A stretch of 54,584 nt of DNA, taken from Ructibacterium gallinarum (GTDB lineage: Bacteria > Bacillota > Clostridia > Monoglobales > Monoglobaceae). Positions 42,330 through 51,001 of the stretch are shown here, piece after piece. Where the stretch lies: positions 1 through 54,584 of the forward strand of contig NZ_JADCKB010000022.1 in assembly GCF_014982785.1 (NCBI RefSeq). The letters run 5' to 3'. The notes under the pieces are model-generated. The model searched no databases. It was given only the letters and a program-made list of their open reading frames with translations, and had not been told where the DNA came from. Within the stretch, counting starts at the first letter, position 1. Each line of letters starts with the position of its first letter. Made by a program: the position numbers and the translations under genes.

Positions 42330-42659
42330 ATGGGATGGTTTGGAATGCCGGGACATGACAGACGATCTGCATTTCGTGAACTTATGTCTCAAGAACAATA
42401 TGTACAAAGGTTTGCATTGCTCTGGAAAAAGCATATGAAGAGTAAGAGCATTGCGGTTTATTCTCTGGATGGCAAGGTATGCGGTGAAACCATTCTTTGG
42501 GCAGAGGAAGATGGAGAACTCATATATAAACCGATATCATGGGCAGACTCAATCAAGTATATTCCCCAAAAACTGCTCTCCAAGCTTTTGGAAAATGCCT
42601 CAGACCTGGAAAAAGAATGCTATGAAGCCAGTAAAATATTTAGATTGGAGGCACAATGA
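42330..42659 (+). CDS. Hypothetical protein
   Basis: 109 aa. The ATG follows GGGAGG at 42316. Includes HDRRSAFRELMSQEQYVQRFALLWKKHMKSKSIAVYSLDGKVCGETI. No recognised family. Overlaps the start of the next gene (ATGATG at 42656), so translation is coupled. Confidence 0.45.
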   Translation: MGWFGMPGHDRRSAFRELMSQEQYVQRFALLWKKHMKSKSIAVYSLDGKVCGETILWAEEDGELIYKPISWADSIKYIPQKLLSKLLENASDLEKECYEASKIFRLEAQ

Positions 42660-42973
42660 TGTGTAAAACAATGGTGTGTGATAGATGTACATATATTTTG
42701 AGTGATTTTAATAAAGTGTGCAGGGATTGTTGCTTTTTAAAATGCTATGTTGACAGCAGAGGAATCATTTATTTTGTTCGTTCGGGAATCATGCATAAGG
42801 GCTTTAAAACATATTACACTAAGTCCGGGGATAGAAAATCCCGCGAGTATGAGAAACATTTATTTCAGCGCTCGTTCGCCGAAGCGCAGTCGGCGCTGAA
42901 TGCGACAGCAAGAGAACGGAAATGGTCGGTGTTTTACGGAGCGTCCCCAGCAGATTGGAGTACAGTAGTATGA
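42656..42973 (+). CDS. Small Cys-rich protein
   Basis: 105 aa. N-terminal Cys cluster (MMCKTMVCDRCTYILSDFNKVCRDCCFLKCYV) with spacing consistent with a zinc-binding fold, then a basic C-terminal half (TYYTKSGDRKSREYEKH). No family recognised. It overlaps the PP-loop gene by 4 nt, so it could be its partner protein. Confidence 0.45.
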   Translation: MMCKTMVCDRCTYILSDFNKVCRDCCFLKCYVDSRGIIYFVRSGIMHKGFKTYYTKSGDRKSREYEKHLFQRSFAEAQSALNATARERKWSVFYGASPADWSTVV

Positions 42974-43806
42974 AGATATTAAGCTGTGGAGCGGGGATGC
43001 AGTCTACGGCCCTGGCCCTTATGAGCTGCGAAAATAAAACGAAGGGGAGTCTTTATCCTAAAGTGCCGATTTATGATGCGGTTATATTTTGTGATCTTGG
43101 CTTAGAGCCTTACTGGGTTGTCCAGCAGGTAGCGTTTATAAAAAATGCGTGTGAACATGCCAACATCCCATTTTATATCATTGAAAGCAACCTTTATCAA
43201 GATTATATGGAGAAGTTTGGCAGGGGACACGCATCATCAATTCCTTTTTGGAGCATTGATGAAAATGGTAAGATGGCTAAGATGCGCAGACATTGTACTC
43301 TTGATTACAAGATAACAATAATAGAGAAGTTTTTGCGGCATCAGCTTCTTGGGTATCGGAAATATCAAAGGCTGAAACCTGAAGACATGCAGGCGCATGA
43401 AATGCATATTGGGTTTTCTTATGAGGAACGCAAACGGATTTCAGGACAGCAGTTATCTAAGTTGTTTATTAAAAAATATCCGCTGGTTGATATGCAGTGG
43501 GAAAGAAAGGATAGCTATAAATATATCCTCGAGGTATGGGGATTGGATACAAAAGCAAGCGCTTGCTGTTTTTGCCCGTTTCATAGAAACTATTTCTTTC
43601 AATACCTGAAGGAGAACTTGCCGGAGGATTATAAAAAAACGGTTGATTTTGACCGCATGATAGGAGAAATGCAGCCTCATACGGCGATTAAGAGTAAAAT
43701 ATATATATCGCGGTCAAGAAAGCGAATAGAAGATTTGACAGATGAAGAATGTGATGATGCACAAACATTTCCGTACAAAGAAAAGCAGATTTGGAACGGA
43801 TTTTAA
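42970..43806 (+). CDS. PP-loop (PAPS-reductase-like) ATP pyrophosphatase
   Basis: 278 aa from ATG 42970. The N-terminal KILSCGAGMQSTALALMSCEN is an SxGxxS PP-loop, followed by VIFCDLGLEPYWVVQQVAFIKNAC. Later MRRHCTLDYKITIIEKF and ACCFCPFHRN supply Cys residues typical of the phage/ICE branch of PAPS-reductase-like enzymes. PP-loop enzymes adenylate a substrate for sulfur or nitrogen transfer. Phage and ICE members may modify DNA or tRNA, but the substrate here is unknown. The gene overlaps a Cys-rich protein gene. Confidence 0.75.
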   Translation: MKILSCGAGMQSTALALMSCENKTKGSLYPKVPIYDAVIFCDLGLEPYWVVQQVAFIKNACEHANIPFYIIESNLYQDYMEKFGRGHASSIPFWSIDENGKMAKMRRHCTLDYKITIIEKFLRHQLLGYRKYQRLKPEDMQAHEMHIGFSYEERKRISGQQLSKLFIKKYPLVDMQWERKDSYKYILEVWGLDTKASACCFCPFHRNYFFQYLKENLPEDYKKTVDFDRMIGEMQPHTAIKSKIYISRSRKRIEDLTDEECDDAQTFPYKEKQIWNGF

Positions 43807-43823
43807 GGATAGGGGGAAATTAA

Positions 43824-44642
43824 ATGCGTAAGAATTATAATGAGGTAAAAGACAGCTTGCTTTACTTCCGAGCGGAATACGGCAGGTTCGGCCAATTGCT
43901 TATGTGTGGAAGATTTGTAAACGAACGTGTTGACAAAAAAACAGTCCCGAATGGAATTTATACTTACGAATGCAGTAGAGGTGACAATAAAAGGCATAAA
44001 AGACCGGTGGCAGTGAAAAAAGGGGCTTCAGAGGATTTTTGCGGTACTTTGTTTCTGGAATCAAAATTGGAATTTGAAGGTATTGGTGAATGCATACCGG
44101 TTAAAAATGTTAGTATAACGAAAGAGAAAAAGATTAAAAAAGTTTTTGCCGGGACAATAGAAATTAAAGCGGACAGGATCGATGTAACCGATCCGGGCTA
44201 TGATAAGGATGTATGGTGTAGAATGAAAGCGCCAATCATACCGGGAAACTATGAATGCTATGCTGAATTTGAGGACTTTCCTGATTGGGGTAACAGATGC
44301 GTAAGAAACTACATTATTAACAGCAATCCGTTTTTTAAACGCAGAGCTTTGTACCGATTAAGAAATAATTACACATACATAGGCAATATAGGCGTTGATG
44401 CGGGCCTTGCCGGTTTTTTTGATAATAAACCGGATTTTGATGATGCTGCTTCGATGGATGTATGCAGCTTTATGGATGCAGTTGAAAAGGGAGGCTCAAA
44501 GGTATTTGTTAAACATTTTGAAACCGGCGATGGCTTTTGGACACATTCCGGATTTGGCGACGGGTTCTATCCGGTGAAAGCAGCGAAGCATAATGGTCAA
44601 GTCATCGGGCTTGAAATTGAGTTTAATTTGGAGGATGACTGA
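43824..44642 (+). CDS. LPD28-domain protein fused to a DUF4241-like domain
   Basis: 272 aa. N-terminal about 85 residues: YGRFGQLLMCGRFVNERVDKKTVPNGIYTYECSRGD...PVAVKKGASEDFCGTLF. This is the LPD28 polyvalent-protein domain pattern common on Firmicutes mobile elements. C-terminal part (about 110-270): ADRIDVTDPGYDKDVW...IGNIGVDAGLAGFFDNKP...GDGFYPV, a DUF4241-like layout. Function unknown. Last gene before RNA copy 2. Confidence 0.65.
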   Translation: MRKNYNEVKDSLLYFRAEYGRFGQLLMCGRFVNERVDKKTVPNGIYTYECSRGDNKRHKRPVAVKKGASEDFCGTLFLESKLEFEGIGECIPVKNVSITKEKKIKKVFAGTIEIKADRIDVTDPGYDKDVWCRMKAPIIPGNYECYAEFEDFPDWGNRCVRNYIINSNPFFKRRALYRLRNNYTYIGNIGVDAGLAGFFDNKPDFDDAASMDVCSFMDAVEKGGSKVFVKHFETGDGFWTHSGFGDGFYPVKAAKHNGQVIGLEIEFNLEDD

Positions 44643-44678
44643 AAGAGGCTGGTAGGCTTTTCGCGGCGCAGTCACGCA

Positions 44679-44707
44679 TTGACAAATACAGTTTTTTATG
44701 CTATGAT
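44679..44707 (+). promoter_or_regulatory. Promoter of structured RNA copy 2
   Basis: TTGACA (44679-44684), 17-nt spacer, TATGAT (44702-44707). Confidence 0.75.
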
Positions 44708-44713
44708 AATAAT

Positions 44714-44847
44714 ATAAATTGTTTATGTGCGTGGAGAATTTCTCCGAGGCCGACAAAGGCCTCAGCATACGAATGTCGTGATTGTAAGTAAGAGCCAATA
44801 GGATTGCTATGCCCATTTGGGTGTAGGAGCTATTGGCTCTTTTTTGT
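44714..44847 (+). ncRNA. Three-copy structured RNA, copy 2
   Basis: Same architecture as copy 1. Conserved TATGTGCGTGGA, hairpin A GGAGA/TCTCC, hairpin B GAGGCC/GGCCTC, AGCATAC, hairpin C TACGA/TTGTA with loop ATGTCGTGA. The terminator stem is AGCCAATAG / CTATTGGCT, followed by CTTTTTTG. Stem B differs completely in sequence from copies 1 and 3 but keeps pairing. A further 25-nt block after the terminator (TTGTTTATTGCG...CGTACT) is shared with copy 3. Confidence 0.85.
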
Positions 44848-44871
44848 TTATTGCGAAATTCGTACTTATAT

Positions 44872-44920
44872 AGCGGGAATGAGGGGATTATTATAATCTC
44901 TTTATTTCCGCTTTTCTTTT
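44872..44920 (+). terminator. Second terminator-like hairpin downstream of RNA copy 2
   Basis: AGCGG...GGGGATTAT pairs with ATAATCTCT...CCGCT with small internal loops, followed by TTTCTTTTT. It lies between the RNA and the next gene; no good promoter follows it, so downstream expression would need read-through. Confidence 0.65.
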
Positions 44921-44980
44921 TGCTTAAAAGCTATAGTGCTTTTTAAATATATAGAAATGAGCTTTTGGGAGGTGTGGATT

Positions 44981-45193
44981 GTGAAGGAAGAAACGGCAAA
45001 GAGAAAGCCGGGTTCGTTTTTTATCACGGTTGATTACGACGCTGAAAGTAATTCAATTTATATCGCAGAAGAGTCGTCCAGCGGTTTTGAAGAACGGGCA
45101 GGAAATCAGGAAGAAATTTTGGCGGCAATACAAAAATATTTTGATATGTATTTGCGGTCGGAGCAGAGAGAGGGATGTAAAAATGAAAAATGA
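44981..45193 (+). CDS. Small hypothetical protein
   Basis: 70 aa from GTG 44981 after GGGAGGTG at 44968. PGSFFITVDYDAESNSIYIAEESSSGFEE...EEILAAIQKYFDMYL. No known family. First gene after RNA copy 2 and overlaps the YkgJ-like gene by 11 nt. Confidence 0.5.
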   Translation: MKEETAKRKPGSFFITVDYDAESNSIYIAEESSSGFEERAGNQEEILAAIQKYFDMYLRSEQREGCKNEK

Positions 45194-45848
45194 TTATGAA
45201 ATTAAAAATTCAAAAGAAGTAAAGCTTTCGGAAAAAGTGAGGTTTCGATGTATGCGCTGCGGCGAGTGCTGCCGGCATGTGTCACAGACAGTAGTAATAG
45301 AGCCAGTGGACGCATTTCGTCTCGCAAAATTCTTACAGTGCGGTATAGAGGAATTCTATGACAAATATACGGATATGTTTTTGGTTGATGAAAAGACTGC
45401 TTTTCCGGTTTTTACGTTAAAAACAACCGGAAATGAAAATTCCTGTATATTCTTAAAAGGCAACCGATGCACTGTGCAAGAATCTAAACCACGAACATGT
45501 CGATTGTATCCTTTCTGGGTACACCCATGTGAAGATGGATTTAGCTATAACTATAGTATAGAACGCAGGCATCACCCAAGAGGCTCGCTTGTGTGTGTTA
45601 AGGATTGGATGCATGAAAACTTTAGAGAGGAAGATAAAGCAGCAATGCAAGAGGATTGGCGGGTAATACCTCAAATTGCAGGTATTTTGAAAAAATTGCA
45701 GCCGTATGATGAATCCATTCGCGAATTTGTTTTAAGCAGAATGCTGTATTTCAGGCATTTTGCATTTGAGCTTGATAAGCCATTTCAGATACAATTTGAG
45801 AAAAATAATAAAGAGTTGATTGCTGTGCTGAGTAAAAGACTTGCTTGA
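45183..45848 (+). CDS. YkgJ-family cysteine-cluster protein
   Basis: 221 aa from ATG 45183, overlapping the previous gene. RFRCMRCGECCRHV (about 20-33), NSCIFLKGNRCTV and SKPRTCRLYPFWVHP give the CxxCxxCC...C...C...CR.YPF pattern of the YkgJ/UPF0153 family, which binds zinc or an iron-sulfur cluster. Biochemical role unknown in general. Followed by a terminator, so it forms a two-gene unit behind RNA copy 2. Confidence 0.75.
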   Translation: MKNDYEIKNSKEVKLSEKVRFRCMRCGECCRHVSQTVVIEPVDAFRLAKFLQCGIEEFYDKYTDMFLVDEKTAFPVFTLKTTGNENSCIFLKGNRCTVQESKPRTCRLYPFWVHPCEDGFSYNYSIERRHHPRGSLVCVKDWMHENFREEDKAAMQEDWRVIPQIAGILKKLQPYDESIREFVLSRMLYFRHFAFELDKPFQIQFEKNNKELIAVLSKRLA

Positions 45849-45871
45849 TGGACAGTATGATGAAATACGAA

Positions 45872-45905
45872 AGACGCCGATGAGATAACTCCCCGGCGTC
45901 TTTTG
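45872..45905 (+). terminator. Rho-independent terminator
   Basis: AAGACGCCG / CGGCGTCTT stem with a 14-nt loop, followed by TTTT. It separates the YkgJ unit from the large unknown gene pair. Confidence 0.75.
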
Positions 45906-45937
45906 ACAAAATAAAAATTATGGAGGTGGGATTCAAT

Positions 45938-48064
45938 ATGGAATCGAACACATTGTTCACATATGAAGCATATGCAAACGAAATCAATATAGAGTTATTT
46001 AATGATTTTGTTGCTTTTGTTATGGAAGCAGCAGAGAACGATATATTTGACTTTCGGAGAAGTATAAAAGAAAAATGTATTTGGTATGAGTGTACTCATA
46101 CAGATGTACCGGAAAAATACGATTTCAGATATCCGGGCGAGATGCTGGAACGTTATGAAGAGCGTTATGGCAGTAATATAAAGAATATTAGGGCACTGGC
46201 TCTGGGCTTGGCATATTCGAATGATATTTTAGAAAAGAATATGTTTGTGGGCGCACAAAAAGCAAATTTCATTCGTGAGATAAGAGCGTTAGCAGGCGGA
46301 GATTTTTATCTTCAGGCAGCACTTTATCTATTGAATGGGAAGAAAGAGACAGCTCTGAAGAAATTGTTGGATGAGAAAACTATAGCAACAGAGAAATTGA
46401 TTTTTTTGCTATCGTTATTTGATGATATGTTGAGCGGCTTTAGATTTTTAACACCAAAGCTGTTGAAAGCATTTGGAGAAGACCGAAGCATTTCGGCTTT
46501 CCAAAACTCCGGAGTATTTATTTGGTTTATAACTACATTTAAAGAACAGATAAAGAGTATCCGTAAGAAGGATATGGGATTGTTTAAACTTTTGTTGTGC
46601 TTGCGCGATAAGTTTATTGCACCAGACGGTTCGGAGTTTGTTAAGCTAAGGGACTGCGGCTATACACCGGAGGAGATTGCGTATCTCAATTATGTTATAG
46701 CGGACTATTTTAAAATATCTCCTGTCATCAACTACGGCGGCGTCGTTGAGGAAAAGATTGCGATTGAGTTTTGTAATTGTTTTTTGAACAGTTTCCAGAC
46801 GCATTCGCTCAATACATATTGGCTTTTAGACGATGCATTAACCAAATATGCAAAGTTTAATGTGAAATGTTATGATGAAAGAGGTATCATAGCGGTATTG
46901 GAAGAAAGAGTTTCTATAGTCAATCCGATAACATTTGTTCAATTATCAGAACAAATCCCAAATGAATTTGTAACAGACTATAATGCGTTGGATACAAAAT
47001 GGGATGTGCTTGCAGAAGAACTGGATCCGGGCAAGTATGTGGATTTCTTCTCAGAAAAACTGCAGGATGTGAAATCTTTGGAAGCAGTTCAGAAATGGAT
47101 TAACAAATTTGAAACGCTTACTAATACACGATATACAGATATATTTGGCAAAAATAAATTGAATCAGAGCACTTTCAGACATTTGGTGAAACTCGGTTAC
47201 ATAAATCTTTCTGATTATTTTGAAGAATTTTGTTTGGAGAATGGGGAAGATAAGAGCTTTCTTTGGTATTTAGTAAAAGAAATATCGAAAATCCCTTCTC
47301 GGGAAGCTTTCTTGTTTTTGAGGTGGTTTATTAGCAAGTATCAATTAAGCGGACTGGAAACTTATTTGAGTATTACCCTGTTTCACCTTTGGTTTTTAAC
47401 CGATACACGGTATGTCCAAAATTCTCGACGAATCAAGGAATTAATATTGCAGAGAGAGTTTTTGTCGCCGGAGGAGCATAGAGAATTATTAGGATGGATT
47501 GAAGAATATACATTCCGGTATGCTGCAAAAGATTATGGTGAACTTATATCGTTAATGCTGCAAAGCGGGTTTGTTGCAGACTTGTATCCAAAAGAGGAAT
47601 TGAGCGGCATTTATAAGGCAATGTCAAGAATTAACCAACAAATTGCAGGGGATAGACAATTGATGGAGCGATTTTTAACAGATTTGGAATTAAAAGAGCA
47701 TGATAGGGCAGAAGAAGAGAAAAAATTGGAGGCGAAACTTGCCCAGGAAGCAAAGGATAAGGAGCTTGTTGCGGAGGAGTTTTATGACAATAAAAACTCG
47801 TGGAATGCTTTGCATAAATCTTCTCAAAGGTACTATGGTTTTCGTGAAAGATATTTTTATGAAATATTGCAAAGCAACATGGCTGATTTACTTCAGTCGC
47901 TTCCGCTCTCAGAATATGAAGAACTGGAATCATTTTTTGAGCTTTGTCTGGAGTTGATAAGGGACGATGTAACAGATATGAAGGGTATTTTTAATTATAT
48001 TGATTTGGCAAAGGAGGCATTTGTACATGAAGAAAATAATAGAAAGGCTAAACTTAATCCATAG
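45938..48064 (+). CDS. Large helical protein of unknown function (first of a coupled pair)
   Basis: About 708 aa from ATG 45938 after GGAGGTGG. Predicted almost entirely alpha-helical with no signal peptide or membrane segment. It has repeated aromatic/charged helices of a HEAT/TPR-like character and a highly charged coiled coil (about 590-620, EHDRAEEEKKLEAKLAQEAK). No nucleotide-binding or nuclease motif seen. The 3' end overlaps the next gene by 38 nt, so the two proteins are translationally coupled and probably act together. AT-richer than the transfer genes. I do not recognise the family. A defence or anti-defence role would fit the position, but there is no direct evidence. Confidence 0.55.
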   Translation: MESNTLFTYEAYANEINIELFNDFVAFVMEAAENDIFDFRRSIKEKCIWYECTHTDVPEKYDFRYPGEMLERYEERYGSNIKNIRALALGLAYSNDILEKNMFVGAQKANFIREIRALAGGDFYLQAALYLLNGKKETALKKLLDEKTIATEKLIFLLSLFDDMLSGFRFLTPKLLKAFGEDRSISAFQNSGVFIWFITTFKEQIKSIRKKDMGLFKLLLCLRDKFIAPDGSEFVKLRDCGYTPEEIAYLNYVIADYFKISPVINYGGVVEEKIAIEFCNCFLNSFQTHSLNTYWLLDDALTKYAKFNVKCYDERGIIAVLEERVSIVNPITFVQLSEQIPNEFVTDYNALDTKWDVLAEELDPGKYVDFFSEKLQDVKSLEAVQKWINKFETLTNTRYTDIFGKNKLNQSTFRHLVKLGYINLSDYFEEFCLENGEDKSFLWYLVKEISKIPSREAFLFLRWFISKYQLSGLETYLSITLFHLWFLTDTRYVQNSRRIKELILQREFLSPEEHRELLGWIEEYTFRYAAKDYGELISLMLQSGFVADLYPKEELSGIYKAMSRINQQIAGDRQLMERFLTDLELKEHDRAEEEKKLEAKLAQEAKDKELVAEEFYDNKNSWNALHKSSQRYYGFRERYFYEILQSNMADLLQSLPLSEYEELESFFELCLELIRDDVTDMKGIFNYIDLAKEAFVHEENNRKAKLNP

Positions 48065-50456
48065 TTTAGAGGAAAGTCAATTTGGAGTAGATCTTGCGGC
48101 AAAATATCAATCCGTTATCCCAGAGGTATTAGCAGATATAAAAGAAAAGGGATTGCCATATACCATGTATAGAAACTTACCAGAAATACAGGAAGCTATA
48201 CTCAAGGAGCCTAAACTCATTGATTATCTTGTTTTTTGGGAAAAACATGAGATTTATGCATCGAAAATCAGTAGTATGTTGAAAAATCTTCCGCAGGACA
48301 AGAAAATGACTGATTTTACAAAAGAATCGCTTCTTACTGTGCTTCAAAATAATAAGCTTGGTGATTTTACTTACGACTTTTTGCGCTACTTTGATTCTGC
48401 TGAACTGAATGAGGAGCAAAAACTGCTTGCAATTCAAAATTTGTGTGCTATGAATTGTCATTATGCATGCAGGGAGTTGAAACTTTCCGAATTCAATGAT
48501 AAGGAGCGGGCGTTTATTTATGATCCTGTTTTTGCTATTTTGCCGCTTGAGTATCTGACGGAAATGTTTCATACGCTGTCGGGAAATGAATGGATGTACA
48601 AAGTTGTGCGGTTATTGTACCGATATGGTATTTCAGAGTTTTATTATCCAGATTATGAAAAGATAGAGAAACAGAATGTGAAGGCGCTTTATGAAAAACT
48701 GCAGTCCGTGATGTCTTTGCTGGAGACATGCGATTCTGTGCGGGATTTCTTGGCGACTTGGAGAGACAACGGCTGCTCAGAATACGAATTGGAGATACTG
48801 ACAAAACGGCTGCGCGGATTATCAGCTGTGGAAATGCAAAAAATATTTCATAGCCGAGCCGCTTATATAAATTTCATTTTCGGAAGCAGGATTTGTAATT
48901 TAGAGTTAGATTACCTGAGTACAGAAAAAGAGGAATTACTTATCTATGCAATCACTGCAAGAAAAAACAGTTTTCTTCGCTTGATAGAGGAGAATCCGGA
49001 GGAGTACATAGCGCTTTCGCCAAGGTCTATTTTATTTTCATCTTGGTTTCGTAACGCAGTAAACATTAACTCGCTAAATAAAAAGAATCTAATTTGTTTA
49101 AAAAATCTGTTGGTCAGAAATAGAAATGGAGATGCAGTAGATTTTCGCACGGATTATGCTTATACATTTGAAGAGGTGAAAACTCTGTATTTACTGCCGG
49201 ACGATTATACAATGTTTTATCATATGCTGGATATTCCACGTATTGATGATAAACTGATTGTGATTCGACAGCTTGGAAAGCGTGGCTTGCTGGACGGAAT
49301 TTCTGAGGATGACTACAGAAAACTGGCACAAAAACTGTCGCAAAAGCATCTGTACCGCTGGATGAACGAAGAGTTTTCGCACATAAAAGGTTTAGGTCAG
49401 GAGTCGGCAGTTAAACTGCTTGCTTCTTATGAGGAAATCTATCCATTTCTTTCGGAAATTGTCAATGAAACAGAAGCGATATATGTAGTAAGAAATGCAG
49501 GGGTTGTGCAGAAGTATATAACATTGCAAGAGGTAAAATACAATTTGCTGCAGATTGATTCCGCATGGCGGGCACTTTGCAAAACGCTGGAGATTGACCA
49601 AAAATTTATTGAGGCACATTCGGAAACAATATTTGCGTTTTTGACGAAGAATGGAGCGGAAATAGCGTTGACTTATTATCGTCAGCTTGATGATAAGGCG
49701 AAGGAGTCTTACCGAAGAATTGTGATGGCTGAACTGATGGGGAAATTCTATGAGCTCAAATATCATTTAGGCGATTTGAAAAGGGAAATCGGATACTCTG
49801 TTACAGAAAAGCACTGCTATTCATGGACTAAATTGTTGGATGAGAGAAAACAAGATATTTTTGTTAAGGAGTGCGATGGCTTTTTTGAAACAATGATGGT
49901 TGGCGTAAAGCCACAACGTACTTGTATGTCATATGTAGACGGCGCATATAATCAATGTTTATTATCTAATTTTGACAGCAATAAGCATATTTTATATGCA
50001 TACATAGATGGAGAACCTGTTGCAAGAGCACTGCTTCGTTTGACAAAAGGAAGTTTTCAGGATATAAAAAATGCCTCGAAAGAATTCATGTATGTTGATT
50101 TAGAGAGCAACGATTCCGAGCGACATGTAAAAAGGTATCGTGAGCGTCTGACATTATTTTTGGAGCTTTCCTATTCTGCTAATATTAATTTAGATAAGAG
50201 GGGCGAAATTGATGCTATGTTCATCGAACTGGCAGAAAAGAAAGCAAAAGAGCTGGATTGCCTGTTGGTGCTTAGCGCATCGTATGAGACATCATCCAAA
50301 AACTATACACCTGTCAGGTACTATTTATATATTTCCCGTTCCAAAGCGGGAGAGCAATATTTTGACAGCTTAGGCGGTTCCTGTTCCGTATCCAGTGAGC
50401 AGAGTTATAGGGGTAATCGTTTTCTGGTTGCAGATTCCGTATTGGAAAATTCGTAA
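48027..50456 (+). CDS. Large helical protein with conserved C-terminal domain (second of a coupled pair)
   Basis: About 809 aa from ATG 48027, with AAAGGAGG upstream inside the previous gene. Residues 1 to about 620 are helical repeats. The C-terminal about 180 residues form an alpha/beta domain with MVGVKPQRTCMSYVDGAYNQCLLSNFDSNKHILYAYIDGEPVARALLRLTKG. I recall this T-C-x-S...N-x-x-L-L...D.NK...DG..VARAxLRL pattern from C-terminal domains of large uncharacterised bacterial proteins, but cannot name it. No Walker or zinc motif seen. Cytoplasmic. Role unknown; pairing with the upstream protein suggests a two-component system. Confidence 0.55.
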   Translation: MKKIIERLNLIHSLEESQFGVDLAAKYQSVIPEVLADIKEKGLPYTMYRNLPEIQEAILKEPKLIDYLVFWEKHEIYASKISSMLKNLPQDKKMTDFTKESLLTVLQNNKLGDFTYDFLRYFDSAELNEEQKLLAIQNLCAMNCHYACRELKLSEFNDKERAFIYDPVFAILPLEYLTEMFHTLSGNEWMYKVVRLLYRYGISEFYYPDYEKIEKQNVKALYEKLQSVMSLLETCDSVRDFLATWRDNGCSEYELEILTKRLRGLSAVEMQKIFHSRAAYINFIFGSRICNLELDYLSTEKEELLIYAITARKNSFLRLIEENPEEYIALSPRSILFSSWFRNAVNINSLNKKNLICLKNLLVRNRNGDAVDFRTDYAYTFEEVKTLYLLPDDYTMFYHMLDIPRIDDKLIVIRQLGKRGLLDGISEDDYRKLAQKLSQKHLYRWMNEEFSHIKGLGQESAVKLLASYEEIYPFLSEIVNETEAIYVVRNAGVVQKYITLQEVKYNLLQIDSAWRALCKTLEIDQKFIEAHSETIFAFLTKNGAEIALTYYRQLDDKAKESYRRIVMAELMGKFYELKYHLGDLKREIGYSVTEKHCYSWTKLLDERKQDIFVKECDGFFETMMVGVKPQRTCMSYVDGAYNQCLLSNFDSNKHILYAYIDGEPVARALLRLTKGSFQDIKNASKEFMYVDLESNDSERHVKRYRERLTLFLELSYSANINLDKRGEIDAMFIELAEKKAKELDCLLVLSASYETSSKNYTPVRYYLYISRSKAGEQYFDSLGGSCSVSSEQSYRGNRFLVADSVLENS

Positions 50457-50621
50457 AAGTAAACTCCACGCGGTAAGTTTATTTTCATTTGAAGATATAA
50501 CAGAGAATTAAGGGAGTTAGAGAGGTAAAAGCAAAAAATTATGGAAGAAGGTTATACGACAGATAGTATTTTGACAAATGTGAAAGACTATCTGTTACAC
50601 CAAAATTTAGGAGGGACAACT

Positions 50622-50845
50622 GTGAAAACATATTTATTAATTGAGGTTTGTGACGGGAAATTGAAACGTCGCAGTTTAATACATTTAAAAAAGCTCAACA
50701 GGAGATGAAACGACGTTTTTGTAAGGCTTGTGACATAGAAAATATAGATGGATGCGAAGATCATTACAACGCCGGTGTCGATACTGCGTGTGCGTGAGCT
50801 AACGGTCATGATAATTATGACCGGAAAATTGTAGAGATTGTTTAA
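50622..50845 (+). pseudogene. Decayed small accessory gene
   Basis: GTG 50622 follows GGAGGG and encodes MKTYLLIEVCDGKLKRR..., but the frame ends at 50708. In the next frame the sequence continues as FNTFKKAQQEMKRRFCKACDIENIDGCEDHYNAGVDTACA, a stop, then ANGHDNYDRKIVEIV. Small mobile-element proteins often have a TFKEAQ.M start and an NHDNYDW.IFEI-like end, so this is a relic with at least one frameshift and one stop. The rest of the 50457-50930 gap shows no gene. Confidence 0.6.
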
Positions 50846-50930
50846 GAACAGAAGAGTTGGATGCGAAAAATTTGCATCTGGATTCACCTTTGAACTAATT
50901 GAAAGTAGGTATCGTTGATATTAAAGAGTA

Positions 50931-50982
50931 TTGACAAAATACAACTGTGGTAGTATAATATAAATACAACCACAGTTGTATT
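50931..50982 (+). promoter_or_regulatory. Promoter and large operator of the DUF3990/HTH pair
   Basis: TTGACA (50931-50936), 17-nt spacer, TATAAT (50954-50959). A perfect 14-bp inverted repeat AATACAACTGTGGT (50938-50951) / ACCACAGTTGTATT (50969-50982) brackets the -10, as expected for autorepression. The half-site contains TACAACTGT, similar to BlaI/CopY-type operators. Confidence 0.8.
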
Positions 50983-51001
50983 TATATTGGGAGGTTATGG
51001 T

